Source of the DNA: Salarchaeum japonicum_A
GTDB taxonomy: Archaea; Halobacteriota; Halobacteria; Halobacteriales; Halobacteriaceae
DNA length: 64,000 bases
NCBI RefSeq assembly: GCF_049705945.1
Contig: NZ_JBNAMV010000004.1
Span: 930,001-994,000, forward strand
Reading direction: 5' to 3'
The notes beneath the pieces were generated by a model. That model was not told the DNA's origin. It saw nothing but the letters and a program-made list of their open reading frames with translations, and made no database searches. Positions 23,344 to 32,010 of this stretch are shown here, piece after piece. The position numbers were made by a program, and so were the translations under genes. Within the stretch, counting starts at the first letter, position 1; every line of letters begins with the position of its first letter.

Positions 23344-24954
23344 GTGGTCAGCGTGAGTAGCACCGAGAACGGCGGTCTCGGGCGAGAACGCCTCGTCATC
23401 CTCATCGGCCTCATGCTCGGCATGCTCCTCGGCAGCATCGACCAATCAATCGTCTCCACCGCACTCCCGACCATCGTCGGCGAGCTCAGCGGGAACGGCA
23501 GCCTCTCCTGGATCGTCACCGCCTACCTCATCACCACGGCCGTGACGACACCGCTCTACGGGAAGATTTCCGACCTGTACGGCCGCAGCATCGTCTACGA
23601 GTTCTCTATCGTCGTCTTCCTCCTCGGAAGTATGCTCAGCGGCCTCGCCGGCGACATCCCCGTCCTCGACCAGTACGTCAGCGGAATGGTCCAACTCACC
23701 GCCTTCCGCGCGCTCCAGGGAATCGGCGCGGGCGGCCTCATCGCGATGGCGACGACGATTCTCGGCGACATCTTCAGCCCCCGCGAACGCGGCCAGTACA
23801 TGAGTTACATGATGCTCATCTTCGGCGCGTCCACGGTCGCCGGCCCCCTCCTTGGTGGCTGGCTCACGGACAACTTCACGTGGCGGTACATCTTCTACAT
23901 CAACATCCCCATCGGGGTCGCCGCCCTCGCCGTCATCCACCGCTACCTCGACCTCCCCGTCCCCTCGGAAACGCACACTATCGACTACCTCGGCGCGGTT
24001 CTCCTCACCGTCGCGGTCGGCTCCCTGATGCTCGTGACGTCCTGGGGCGGCACGACCTACGACTGGTACTCCACGCAGATACTCGGGCTCGCCGCCGTCG
24101 CGGCCGTCGCAACCGTCCTGTTCGTCTACCAGGAACTCCGCGTCGACGAACCGGTCTTCCCCATCCACTTGCTCCGGAAACGAACCGTCGCGGGCGTCGA
24201 CATCCTCAGCTTCTGCGTCGGCGTCGGGATGCTCGGCGGCACCACCTACCTCCCCGTCTTCCTCCAGACCGTCCTCGGGCAGTCCGCGACGAACTCCGGA
24301 CTCCTCCTCCTCCCGCTCGTCGGCGGCCTGATGATAACGAGCGCGCTCACCGGCCAGCTCATGACGCGACTCGGCTACTACAAGCCGTTCACGGTCGCGG
24401 GCGGCGCGATAGCCACCGTCGGCTACTACCTCCTCTCCACGATGGGGACGGGAACCACCCAGTTCTGGTCGAGTACGTTCATGTTCGTCACCGGACTCGG
24501 CCTCGGGTTCGTGATGCCGACGCTCACCGTGGCGGTGCAGAACGTCGTCACCCGGAAGAACCTCGGTGTCGCCACCACGTCAGTGACGTTCAGCCGTAGT
24601 CTCGGGAGCGCCATCGGCGTCTCGGTCTTCGGCGCAGTGCTCACGAACCAGATGAGCGACCGCGTCGCGAGCGCGGCCGCCAGCGGCGAACTCCATCAAG
24701 CCACGATAGCCGCGCTCTCCGACACCGGGTCGAACCTCAGCCCCGAGGTCTTCGACGCGATGACGGCCGCCGACATCCCTATCGTGAAGGGGTTGCTCGC
24801 GAGCAGCATCGACGTGCTGTTCCTCACCGGCGCGGTCATCGTCGGACTCGCGTTCGTCGTCGCGCTCGTCCTCCCGAACATCGACCTCGGCGAGGAAGCG
24901 CACGTCGACATGGACGCCGAACCGATGGCGGACGGCGGTCACTCCAGCGAGTGA
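23344..24954 (+). CDS. MFS exporter, DHA2 (EmrB/QacA) family, 14 helices
   Basis: 536-residue proton-driven drug exporter of the plasma membrane. The family motifs are LDxTI-like MLLGSIDQSIVSTALPTIVG, motif A GKISDLYGRSIVYE and the gating helix GAGGLIAMATTILGDIFSPR. Fourteen hydrophobic segments can be counted. Start GTG 23344, or an in-frame GTG at 23353 giving MSSTENGG. The upstream palindrome suggests ligand-induced expression. Substrates cannot be predicted. Confidence 0.9.
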   Translation: MVSVSSTENGGLGRERLVILIGLMLGMLLGSIDQSIVSTALPTIVGELSGNGSLSWIVTAYLITTAVTTPLYGKISDLYGRSIVYEFSIVVFLLGSMLSGLAGDIPVLDQYVSGMVQLTAFRALQGIGAGGLIAMATTILGDIFSPRERGQYMSYMMLIFGASTVAGPLLGGWLTDNFTWRYIFYINIPIGVAALAVIHRYLDLPVPSETHTIDYLGAVLLTVAVGSLMLVTSWGGTTYDWYSTQILGLAAVAAVATVLFVYQELRVDEPVFPIHLLRKRTVAGVDILSFCVGVGMLGGTTYLPVFLQTVLGQSATNSGLLLLPLVGGLMITSALTGQLMTRLGYYKPFTVAGGAIATVGYYLLSTMGTGTTQFWSSTFMFVTGLGLGFVMPTLTVAVQNVVTRKNLGVATTSVTFSRSLGSAIGVSVFGAVLTNQMSDRVASAAASGELHQATIAALSDTGSNLSPEVFDAMTAADIPIVKGLLASSIDVLFLTGAVIVGLAFVVALVLPNIDLGEEAHVDMDAEPMADGGHSSE

Positions 24955-24998
24955 GCGCACGACTACGCGTCCGGTAGCGAACGAAGAAGAATCCGCGA

Positions 24999-25268
24999 TT
25001 ACGCGCCCGCTTCCTCGAACGCGGCTTCGAGCTTCTCGGCCTGCGTCACGCCGACGAACCGCTCGACGATGCCGTCGTCGTTCTCCACGACGATGGTCGG
25101 GATGGAGCGAACCTGGTACTCGTTCGCCACGTCCTGCGCTTCGTCCACGTCGATCTTCTCGAACTGGACGCGGTCGCCCCAGTCCTCCTCGAGTTCTTCG
25201 AGGATCGGGTCTTGCGTCTTGCACGGGCCACACCAGTCGGCGTAGAAGTCTTTGAGGGTGACAGTCAT
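24999..25268 (-). CDS. thioredoxin
   Basis: 89-residue minimal thioredoxin. The active site ADWCGPCKTQDP and the cis-Pro block RSIPTIVV are intact, ending FVGVTQAEKLEAAFEEAGA. Start ATG 25268 (MTVTLKDFYADWC) gives a slightly short but complete fold; the upstream extension in the same frame is arginine-rich shadow. Cytoplasmic disulfide reduction; the partner reductase is not in this window. Confidence 0.93.
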   Translation of the reverse strand: MTVTLKDFYADWCGPCKTQDPILEELEEDWGDRVQFEKIDVDEAQDVANEYQVRSIPTIVVENDDGIVERFVGVTQAEKLEAAFEEAGA

Positions 25269-25374
25269 CGGTCTATCAGGATTTGCTCTTCCGCTCGCAT
25301 AAGGGTTTCTCAGAGCACGGCGCTTGCCGCCATCCATGGAAAGGTTTAGGCGGTCCGAGCCCCGATACCGGGAT

Positions 25375-25536
25375 ATGAGCAGTGGTCAGAATTCCGGCGG
25401 CCTGATGTCGAGCGCGGGACTCGTCCGGTACTTCGACTCCGAGAGTTCGAACGCGATCCGCGTCGGTCCGAAGTCCGTCGTCGCGTCCGGCGTCCTGTTC
25501 GGCATCGCCATCCTCGTTCTCAGCATGATGGTCTGA
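25375..25536 (+). CDS. secG: preprotein translocase subunit Sec61-beta (SecG)
   Basis: 53-residue single-pass membrane protein with the archaeal Sec61-beta pattern: a Gly/Ser-rich N-terminus (MSSGQNSGGLMSSAGLVRYF), then IRVGPKSVV and a C-terminal helix GVLFGIAILVLSMMV. It is the third subunit of the SecYE channel. Stand-alone gene just upstream of pdxT. Confidence 0.92.
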   Translation: MSSGQNSGGLMSSAGLVRYFDSESSNAIRVGPKSVVASGVLFGIAILVLSMMV

Positions 25537-25577
25537 GTTCCGGGGCGCATAAACCGGTCCCCCGCGAACCTCCGAGT

Positions 25578-26171
25578 ATGAGTCTGACAGCCGGTGTCGT
25601 CGCCGTGCAGGGCGACGTCAGCGAACACGGCGACGCGATTCGGCGAGCGGCCGCGAACCACGGCCGGGACGCCGAGGTCGTCGAAATCAGGAAGTCCGGA
25701 ATCGTTCCGGAGTGCGACGTGCTCTTGCTTCCGGGCGGGGAGTCCACCGCTATTTCTCGACTCCTCTCCCGGCAGGGTATCGACGACGAAATCGAACAGC
25801 ACGTCGCCGAGGAGAAACCGGTTCTCGCGACGTGCGCCGGTCTCATCGTGTCGTCCCGTGACGCGCGCGACGAGCGCGTGGAGACGCTCGACTTGGTGGA
25901 CGCGACTGTCGACCGGAACGCGTTCGGCCGGCAGACGGACAGTTTCGAGGCACCGCTCGACGTGGCGGGCCTCTCCGAGCCGTTCCCGGCGGTGTTCATC
26001 CGCGCACCCCTCATCGCGGAGGTCGGGCCGGACGTGGAGGTGCTCGCATCCTGGGAGGAACGGCCGGTCGCGATTCGGGACGGCCCGGTCGTCGGCACGT
26101 CGTTCCACCCGGAGTTGACGAACGATAGCCGCATCCACGACCTCGCGTTCTTCACGGAGGCCGAGGCGTGA
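25578..26171 (+). CDS. pdxT: pyridoxal 5'-phosphate synthase glutaminase subunit PdxT
   Basis: 197-residue class I glutamine amidotransferase that releases ammonia for PdxS in vitamin B6 synthesis. Motifs are LLPGGESTAI (oxyanion loop), ATCAGLIV with the nucleophilic Cys, and GTSFHPELTND with the catalytic His and Glu. PdxS is not in the window. The stop overlaps the GTG of the next gene (GTGA), making a three-gene coupled operon. Confidence 0.95.
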   Translation: MSLTAGVVAVQGDVSEHGDAIRRAAANHGRDAEVVEIRKSGIVPECDVLLLPGGESTAISRLLSRQGIDDEIEQHVAEEKPVLATCAGLIVSSRDARDERVETLDLVDATVDRNAFGRQTDSFEAPLDVAGLSEPFPAVFIRAPLIAEVGPDVEVLASWEERPVAIRDGPVVGTSFHPELTNDSRIHDLAFFTEAEA

Positions 26172-26623
26172 GCGACCTGCTGGACGCCTCCGTGGAGGCG
26201 GTGAAGGTCGCGGGCAGTCCGGACGGCCCGGTGCCCGTGCTCGTGCTCGGCGTTGAGGACCGACGGGACGTGCTGCCGGTGTTCATCGCGTTCGAGGAAG
26301 CGGAGTCCATCGCGCGCGGCCTGGACGCGGAGGACTTCGGGCGGCCGCTCACGCACGACCTGACGCTCGACCTCGTGGAGGAACTCGGCGGGCGCGTCGA
26401 CCACGCCGTCATCCGCGGCGTCGAGGAGGGAACGTTCGTCGCGGACCTCCACGTCGACACGCCGCGGTCGAGCGCTGTGGTGGACTGTCGGCCGAGCGAC
26501 GCGGTCGCGCTCGTCGCCCGCACGAACGCACCCATCAAGGTCGCGCGCGAGGTGTTCGAGGACGCCCGCGAACCGCTCGCGAACTACGCGGACTTCGAGG
26601 ACATTCGGGAGGTGGCGCGATGA
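26168..26623 (+). CDS. bifunctional nuclease (BFN/DUF151) family protein
   Basis: 151-residue protein of the BFN family. The diagnostic blocks are LPVFIAFEEAESIARGL, RPLTHDLTLDLVEELGG and CRPSDAVALVARTNAPIKV. Plant members show RNase and DNase activity; the archaeal role is unknown. The start is GTG 26168 overlapping the pdxT stop, and its own stop overlaps the hisE ATG (ATGA). Confidence 0.88.
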   Translation: MSDLLDASVEAVKVAGSPDGPVPVLVLGVEDRRDVLPVFIAFEEAESIARGLDAEDFGRPLTHDLTLDLVEELGGRVDHAVIRGVEEGTFVADLHVDTPRSSAVVDCRPSDAVALVARTNAPIKVAREVFEDAREPLANYADFEDIREVAR

Positions 26624-26910
26624 GCGACGACCTCCTCCGCGACCTCTACGCCGTCATCGAAGACCGGAAAGAAACTCTCCCGGAGGATTCCTACACGGCC
26701 AGTCTGTTCACCCACGAGAAGGGCGAGAACGCCGCACTGGAGAAACTCGGCGAGGAAGCCACGGAGTTCGTGCTCGCCGCGAAGGACAGCGACGGCGAGG
26801 AACTCGCGCACGAGGGCGCCGACATCATCTACCACATGCTCGTCGTCCTCGCGCAGAACGACGTTGACGTGGAAGAGCTTCTGGAAGAGCTTCGCGAGCG
26901 GCGCGGATAG
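26620..26910 (+). CDS. hisE: phosphoribosyl-ATP diphosphatase HisE
   Basis: 96-residue MazG-like all-alpha hydrolase of histidine biosynthesis converting PR-ATP to PR-AMP. Visible motifs are HEKGENAALEKLGEEATEFV, with metal-binding Glu residues, and EGADIIYHMLVVLA. It is stand-alone HisE rather than the HisIE fusion of many bacteria. Last gene of the pdxT-BFN-hisE operon and followed by a hairpin terminator. Confidence 0.94.
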   Translation: MSDDLLRDLYAVIEDRKETLPEDSYTASLFTHEKGENAALEKLGEEATEFVLAAKDSDGEELAHEGADIIYHMLVVLAQNDVDVEELLEELRERRG

Positions 26911-26940
26911 CTGGCATCGCCGAACGAAGTGAGGCGTTCA

Positions 26941-26964
26941 CGCGCACGGAGTGCGCGCCTTTTT
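26941..26964 (+). terminator. intrinsic-like terminator after hisE
   Basis: Stem CGCGCAC (26941-26947), loop gga, GTGCGCG (26951-26957), then cc and five T residues (26960-26964). Just upstream lies CGCC-gaacgaagtga-GGCG, another short hairpin of a type seen several times in this window. Confidence 0.6.
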
Positions 26965-27078
26965 CGTCCAGGGTTTTGCCGTGAGCGGTGTGCGAGCGTG
27001 GCGAGCACAGCCGAGCGGGAGACGGTGGTGTGAGCGCCGATAAACGGCCTTTTAAGCCGTGCGCGAATAGGGTGGCGT

Positions 27079-28038
27079 ATGATTTTCGAGGATCTTCCGA
27101 CGACCCCGAAGTCGGAGGAACTCATCGACAAGGCGTTCTCGCGCGCGGCGCGGTCGGGGCGAGCGAAGCACGGGCGGGAGGCACAGGAGTCGATGCTGCA
27201 GACGGCGTCGAACATCCTCTCGGACAACCTGGAGAACGTGGTGACTGCGTGGCCGGACTTCGGCGAGGTCGACCCGTTCTACTACGAACTCGCGGACGCG
27301 GTCGCGGACGTGGACGAGATTCGCGCGAGTCTCTCCGAGGTCGGGTGGGCGTCCCGGAAGACGAAGGAGCTCGGCCGCGAGTACCAGGGGAAACTCCCGG
27401 GCGACGTGGACGGCGCGCGGAAACTCCGCAAGCAGGGGTTCGCGCGGATGGGGTCCGTGATGCGGGAGGTCGAGGACGACCTCCAGTACCTGAACGACGC
27501 GCGGAACAAGCTCTCGAAGCTCCCCGACATCCGGCCGGACGAGCCGACAATCGTGGTCGCGGGCTACCCGAACGTCGGGAAGTCGTCGTTCGTGAACTCG
27601 GTGACGAACGCGCGAAACGAGACCGCGGAATACCCGTTCACGACGACGGGCGTCCGGGTCGGGCACATCGAGCGCGACCACATCCGCTACCAGCTCGTGG
27701 ACACGCCCGGCCTGCTCGACCGGCCGCGCGAGGAGCGCAACGACATCGAGAACCAGGCGGTGTCGGCGGTCGCGCACGCCGCGGACGCCATCCTGTTCTT
27801 CTTGGACGCGAGCGAGACCTGCGGGTACGAACTCGACGACCAGTACGCGCTCCTCGAGGACTTGCGTGAGGATTTCTCGGACGCGCCGTTCGTCGTGGCG
27901 TGCAACAAGAGCGACCTCTCCACTGACGCGGACGCCGATTACTACCTGAGCGTGGAGACGGGCGAGAACGTCGGCAGCGTGCTTGCCGCCGCGGTCGACG
28001 CCGTGGACTACGACGCGGAACTCCCGTTCGAGAACTAG
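27079..28038 (+). CDS. NOG1-family GTPase
   Basis: 319-residue OBG/NOG1 GTPase for large ribosomal subunit assembly. The long alpha-helical N-terminal domain (about 1-155) precedes G1 GYPNVGKSSFVNS, the switch TTGVRVGHIE, G3 DTPGLLDRP and G4 NKSDL. The N-terminal helices fit NOG1 rather than the TGS-bearing GTPases. The upstream ttttaagcc at 27050-27058 is a good TATA element about 25 bp before the start, predicting a leaderless mRNA. Confidence 0.92.
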   Translation: MIFEDLPTTPKSEELIDKAFSRAARSGRAKHGREAQESMLQTASNILSDNLENVVTAWPDFGEVDPFYYELADAVADVDEIRASLSEVGWASRKTKELGREYQGKLPGDVDGARKLRKQGFARMGSVMREVEDDLQYLNDARNKLSKLPDIRPDEPTIVVAGYPNVGKSSFVNSVTNARNETAEYPFTTTGVRVGHIERDHIRYQLVDTPGLLDRPREERNDIENQAVSAVAHAADAILFFLDASETCGYELDDQYALLEDLREDFSDAPFVVACNKSDLSTDADADYYLSVETGENVGSVLAAAVDAVDYDAELPFEN

Positions 28039-28039
28039 G

Positions 28040-29338
28040 TTAGCCGCTCGCGGTGTCTATCTCGATGAACCGTACTTGTACCGCCACGTCAGTGCCGAGC
28101 GCGGCGTCTATCCTGTCGTCCAGCACGTCCGCGAGTCCGGGATAGGTGCCACCCGGCGGCGCGCCGACCGTGATGATGACTCGTGTCGGTGACTGCGTGA
28201 ACACGATTCCGTCCGTGAACTCGACGTCCGCGCTGAGGAAGGTGAGGTCGGCGTACTCGGGCGCGGTGAGCGCGGCCTCGGTCTCCGCGGAGACGGTCTG
28301 TTCGGTGTTCGCGTGCTGGTAGGACGCGAGCGTGACGCCGCCGAGGAAGACGGAGAGCACGGCGATAGCGGCGACGAGCGCGCCGACGCGCTTGACGGTC
28401 GCGGCGCGGGCCTCGGACTGCCGGAACCAATCTTCGGGGCGATACCCGGAGAGCCAGAGCACGCCGAGCGCGGCGAGGTTGATGGAGAGCATGTTCACGA
28501 GCACGAGCACGCCCGACCCGAGCGCCATCGACGGGAGGCCGTACGCGATGCCGACGCCGACGGTGGCGGCGGGCGGGATGAGCGCAACGGCGATCATGAC
28601 GCCGACGAGCGCGGAGGAGACGCCCGTGGTGAGACTGATCGCGCCGGCGACGCCGGCGCCGAGCGCGACGGCGAGCGAGAGGAAGTCGGGCGCGAGGCGC
28701 TCGCGGACTTGGCCGATGGTCGAGGGGTCGAGGCCGGGCGGGATGAGGTTGAGGGTGCGGACGCCGAGCGCGAACACGGCGGCGGCGCCGACAGCGAGAC
28801 CGAGGCCGAGCGCCTGCATGCGGACGCCCCGCCGGAACAGGTCGCTGTCGTCCACGACCGTGCCGACGCTCGCGGCCATCGCCGGCCCGATGAGGGGGGC
28901 GATGACCATCGACCCGACGACGGTCGCGGGGGAGTCGAGGAGGAGGCCGGCAGTGGCGATGACGGCGCTCACGACGGTCATGATGGCGTACGTCGGAACC
29001 GCGGACGCGAGGTCGCCCGCCTTCGCCTTCAGTTCCTCGCGCGCGATGCGGTCCTCGCTTCCCTCCTCCTCGTACTCGGCTTGGAGCTGGTCGAAGTGCC
29101 GCGATATCACTGTCTCGGCGCTCAGAACGACCGTGTAGGCGTCCTCGCCGAGGCCGACCTCGCGGAGCGTGGCGAGCACGGGTTCGACGGCGTTCGTCGG
29201 CAGAGGGAAGTAGACGACGGCGGTGTACTCGCGGCCGCTCACTTCCTCCGTGACGACGTAGTCGACGCCCTCGTCGTCGAGCGCGCCGAGCACCGCGTCC
29301 CGCTTGCCCGCGGGAATCGTCACCTGGATGAGTCGCAC
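28040..29338 (-). CDS. TIGR00341/DUF389 family membrane protein
   Basis: 432-residue protein. An N-terminal ferredoxin-like domain (MRLIQVTIPAGKRDAVLGAL, about 1-80) is followed by the DUF389 membrane core with about six helices, including ATVVGSMVIAPLIGPAMA and GVMIAVALIPPAATVG. A C-terminal soluble domain (about 330-432) follows. The family is widespread but its transport or sensing role is unproven. The stop abuts the NOG1 stop (convergent). Confidence 0.88.
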   Translation of the reverse strand: MRLIQVTIPAGKRDAVLGALDDEGVDYVVTEEVSGREYTAVVYFPLPTNAVEPVLATLREVGLGEDAYTVVLSAETVISRHFDQLQAEYEEEGSEDRIAREELKAKAGDLASAVPTYAIMTVVSAVIATAGLLLDSPATVVGSMVIAPLIGPAMAASVGTVVDDSDLFRRGVRMQALGLGLAVGAAAVFALGVRTLNLIPPGLDPSTIGQVRERLAPDFLSLAVALGAGVAGAISLTTGVSSALVGVMIAVALIPPAATVGVGIAYGLPSMALGSGVLVLVNMLSINLAALGVLWLSGYRPEDWFRQSEARAATVKRVGALVAAIAVLSVFLGGVTLASYQHANTEQTVSAETEAALTAPEYADLTFLSADVEFTDGIVFTQSPTRVIITVGAPPGGTYPGLADVLDDRIDAALGTDVAVQVRFIEIDTASG

Positions 29339-29377
29339 GACGCCACCGACGGCGCGCGGGGAGAAATGGTTTCGGGG

Positions 29378-30064
29378 TTAGGCGGCGGTGACAGTGACGG
29401 ACACCGTGGCAGTGACGGCGACCGAGCTCTCGCGGATTTCGGTGCTCGCGGTCGAGACGCTGCCGCTGTAGACGTAGTTCACGTCGGACGTGGAGACGGC
29501 CTGCACGCCCGTGACGCTGAGGTTGGCGGCGTCGGCGAGCGCGTCGGCGTCACCGCGCGCGTCGGCGACAGCCGCGGCGAGCGCCTGGCGGTGGAGGTCC
29601 GCGCGGGTTTCCTCGCTGAGCGTGAACTGGACGCCGTCGACGCGGTTCGCGCCGTTCGACAGCGCCACGTCCACGAGGAAGCCGGCGTTCTCCACGTCGT
29701 CGGAGGTCACGCGGAACGCGTGGACGCCGCGGTAGGTCTCGCCGGACTCGCGGTCGCGCACGGCGAGGTCGTAGCGCGACTTGACGATGTCCTCGCTCGC
29801 AACACCCTGTGATTCGAGCGAACTCGTCAAGTCCGCAGCACCAGCGTCGAGCTGGTCGCGCACGTCGCTCGCGGAGTCACCGGTCGCTTCCACTGCGATG
29901 TGGAGGACGACCTGGTCCGGCGTGGCGTAGATGGTTTCCGACCCGGAGACGTCGATGGTCTTCGTCGTCGTGTCGTCGGACGACGCGGCCTGCACGCCGC
30001 CGAGGCAGCCGGCGGTCGCGACGAGCACCGCGAGTCCGAGCACGGAGAGCAATTTCTTCGTCAT
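29378..30064 (-). CDS. SIMPL/DUF541 domain lipoprotein
   Basis: 228-residue cell-surface protein. Lipobox VATAGCLGG (Cys about 20) predicts lipid anchoring outside the membrane. The SIMPL fold follows: KTIDVSGSETIYATPDQVVL, then VASEDIVKSRYDL and the repeat YRGVHAFRVT. Function of the family is unclear; bacterial and mammalian members are linked to surface stress and signalling. Monocistronic. Confidence 0.87.
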   Translation of the reverse strand: MTKKLLSVLGLAVLVATAGCLGGVQAASSDDTTTKTIDVSGSETIYATPDQVVLHIAVEATGDSASDVRDQLDAGAADLTSSLESQGVASEDIVKSRYDLAVRDRESGETYRGVHAFRVTSDDVENAGFLVDVALSNGANRVDGVQFTLSEETRADLHRQALAAAVADARGDADALADAANLSVTGVQAVSTSDVNYVYSGSVSTASTEIRESSVAVTATVSVTVTAA

Positions 30065-30167
30065 ACAGTCGTCGAGACGCCATCACTCGGTATCAACCTC
30101 GCTATAACTCAAAGCGCGGCTTGTGTCACGACGGCAGGCTTACCCGCCGGGACGAAATAGAAATAGT

Positions 30168-30785
30168 ATGTTCGAGACGCGGCCCGACCGCACCGACGAA
30201 GTCGCCCTCATCGGGCGGTCGAACGTCGGGAAGTCCACGATAATGCGCGAGATAACGGGCCACACGTTCAGCACGGGCGGCAAACCCGGCGTCACCCGGG
30301 AGCCGAACCACTACGACTGGGCGAGCGACGACTTCGTCATCACCGACCTCCCCGGGTTCGGGTACATGCAGGGCGTCCCCGAGGAGCGCCAGGAGTCCAT
30401 CAAAACCGACATCGTTCACTACCTCGAGGAGTACGCGGACAACATCCTCGTCGGCGTCATCGTGCTCGACGGGAAGAGCGCGGTCGACATCATCGACCGC
30501 CACACCACCGACGAAAGCATTCCGCACACGGTCGAAATGTACGGCCTCCTCCGCGAACTCGGTATCGACACCGTCATCGCCGTGAACAAGATGGACAAAG
30601 TCGACGACAAGGACGAGCGACTCGACGACATCGCCGACCGCTTCGGCCTCCTCCCGCCCTGGAAGCAGTGGACGGACACCATCGCCCCCATCACCGCGAA
30701 GAAAGGCAACATCGGCGCGCTGGAGGACGCCATCAACAGTCATCTCGAAGACCACAAGCGCCACGACCTCAAGAAGTTCTTTTAG
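30168..30785 (+). CDS. engB: GTPase EngB (YihA-type)
   Basis: 205-residue ribosome-biogenesis GTPase. The motifs are G1 GRSNVGKST, G2 region KPGVTREPNHYDW, G3 DLPGFGYMQG and G4 VNKMDKVDD. Start ATG 30168 (MFETRPDRTDEVALIG) places G1 at a normal distance; an aaatag AT-rich stretch precedes it. Third ribosome-linked GTPase in this window with HflX and NOG1. Confidence 0.93.
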   Translation: MFETRPDRTDEVALIGRSNVGKSTIMREITGHTFSTGGKPGVTREPNHYDWASDDFVITDLPGFGYMQGVPEERQESIKTDIVHYLEEYADNILVGVIVLDGKSAVDIIDRHTTDESIPHTVEMYGLLRELGIDTVIAVNKMDKVDDKDERLDDIADRFGLLPPWKQWTDTIAPITAKKGNIGALEDAINSHLEDHKRHDLKKFF

Positions 30786-30942
30786 CCGGCGTTACGCTGT
30801 CAGAGCAGCATCTTCGTACACCGGACGAACGTTCAAATAGGAGGGCGCGGCCAGCGGTCGGTATGTTCTGAGAGTCGACGCACGGGAGCGGATTCGGTGA
30901 GCGGCGGCGAGTCCCGTGCGCGTGGTGTGCTGCCCGAACGCC

Positions 30943-31869
30943 CTAGGCGACGCGGTTGACGAACTCCTCGTCCGCGTTCGCGTGGAGGACGTTCTGTCGG
31001 ACGAGGTCGGCGATGTGCTCGTAGTAGTCGCGCTCGGCGGCGGCGGCGTGCGGGCTGACGAGCACGTCCTCGTAGTCCCAGAGCGGCGACTCGGGGTCGA
31101 GGGGTTCGTCCGCGAACACGTCGAGCGCCGCGCCCGCGAGTTCGCCGTCGTCGAGCGCGTCCACGAGCGCGCCTTCCTGCACGACTTCACCGCGCGCGAC
31201 GTTCACGAGGTAGGCGTCGTCGCGCATCGCCGCGAACTCCTCCGACCCGAACAGGCCTTCGGTCTCGTCGGTGAGGGGACACGCGAGCGCGACGAACCGC
31301 GCGTTTTCGATGGCGTCGTGGAGGTCCTGCGGGCCGTATACCTCGCGCGTGTGCGGCGTCTTCACGGGCGTTCGGCGGACGCCGGTGACGCGCATCCCGA
31401 CGCCGTCGGCGCGCCGCGCGATACCCTGTCCGAGCGCGCCCAGCCCGACGACGGTGAGTGGTTCGTCGAACACCGTGAACGGCTCGTCCCAGTCGGGGCG
31501 GTCCCACGAACGCTCGTGTTGGGCGTCCCGGAACGTGTGGAGGCGGCGCGCGAGCGCGAGCATCTGGCCGATCGCGTACTCGCCGACGGACGCGCCGTGG
31601 ATCCCCGAGCTGTTCGTGAAGACGACGCCGGCGTCCTCGAAGTCGTCGAGCGGGAATCGGTCGTAGCCGGCCTGAATCGAGTGCACCCACTGCACGCTGT
31701 CGAGGAAGGCGTCGCGGTGGAGGAAGGTCACGACCGCGTCGACGCTGTCGAGGTCGTCGTCACTGACGATGGACACGTCGGGGTCGACCGATTCGAGCGC
31801 GTCGAGCAGTCGCTCCGGCGGGAAGACGATGGAGACGGAGTCGTGGATGCCGAGGTGTGTGACGTCCAT
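30943..31869 (-). CDS. D-2-hydroxyacid dehydrogenase
   Basis: 308-residue NAD(P)-dependent enzyme interconverting 2-ketoacids and D-2-hydroxyacids. The nucleotide motif VGLGALGQGIARRA lies mid-protein, and the catalytic residues are visible as Arg in NVARGEVV, Glu in FADEPLDPES and His in VSPHAAAAE. It resembles the characterised Haloferax mediterranei D2-HDH. Start ATG 31869 (MDVTHLGIHDSV); the upstream in-frame extension is Arg/Thr-rich shadow. Confidence 0.9.
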   Translation of the reverse strand: MDVTHLGIHDSVSIVFPPERLLDALESVDPDVSIVSDDDLDSVDAVVTFLHRDAFLDSVQWVHSIQAGYDRFPLDDFEDAGVVFTNSSGIHGASVGEYAIGQMLALARRLHTFRDAQHERSWDRPDWDEPFTVFDEPLTVVGLGALGQGIARRADGVGMRVTGVRRTPVKTPHTREVYGPQDLHDAIENARFVALACPLTDETEGLFGSEEFAAMRDDAYLVNVARGEVVQEGALVDALDDGELAGAALDVFADEPLDPESPLWDYEDVLVSPHAAAAERDYYEHIADLVRQNVLHANADEEFVNRVA

Positions 31870-32010
31870 GCTCGCGGCTACTTCGGGCGTCCGATTGAAC
31901 GTTGTGGAACGGGCGACTCGGGAAGAAGGCCTCGTCACAAGGGGCTCGGTGGGGGTAACACCTCGTCACTGTCGCCCACTCGGGGTTCGTCGTCCCGGAG
32001 TATAGGCGTT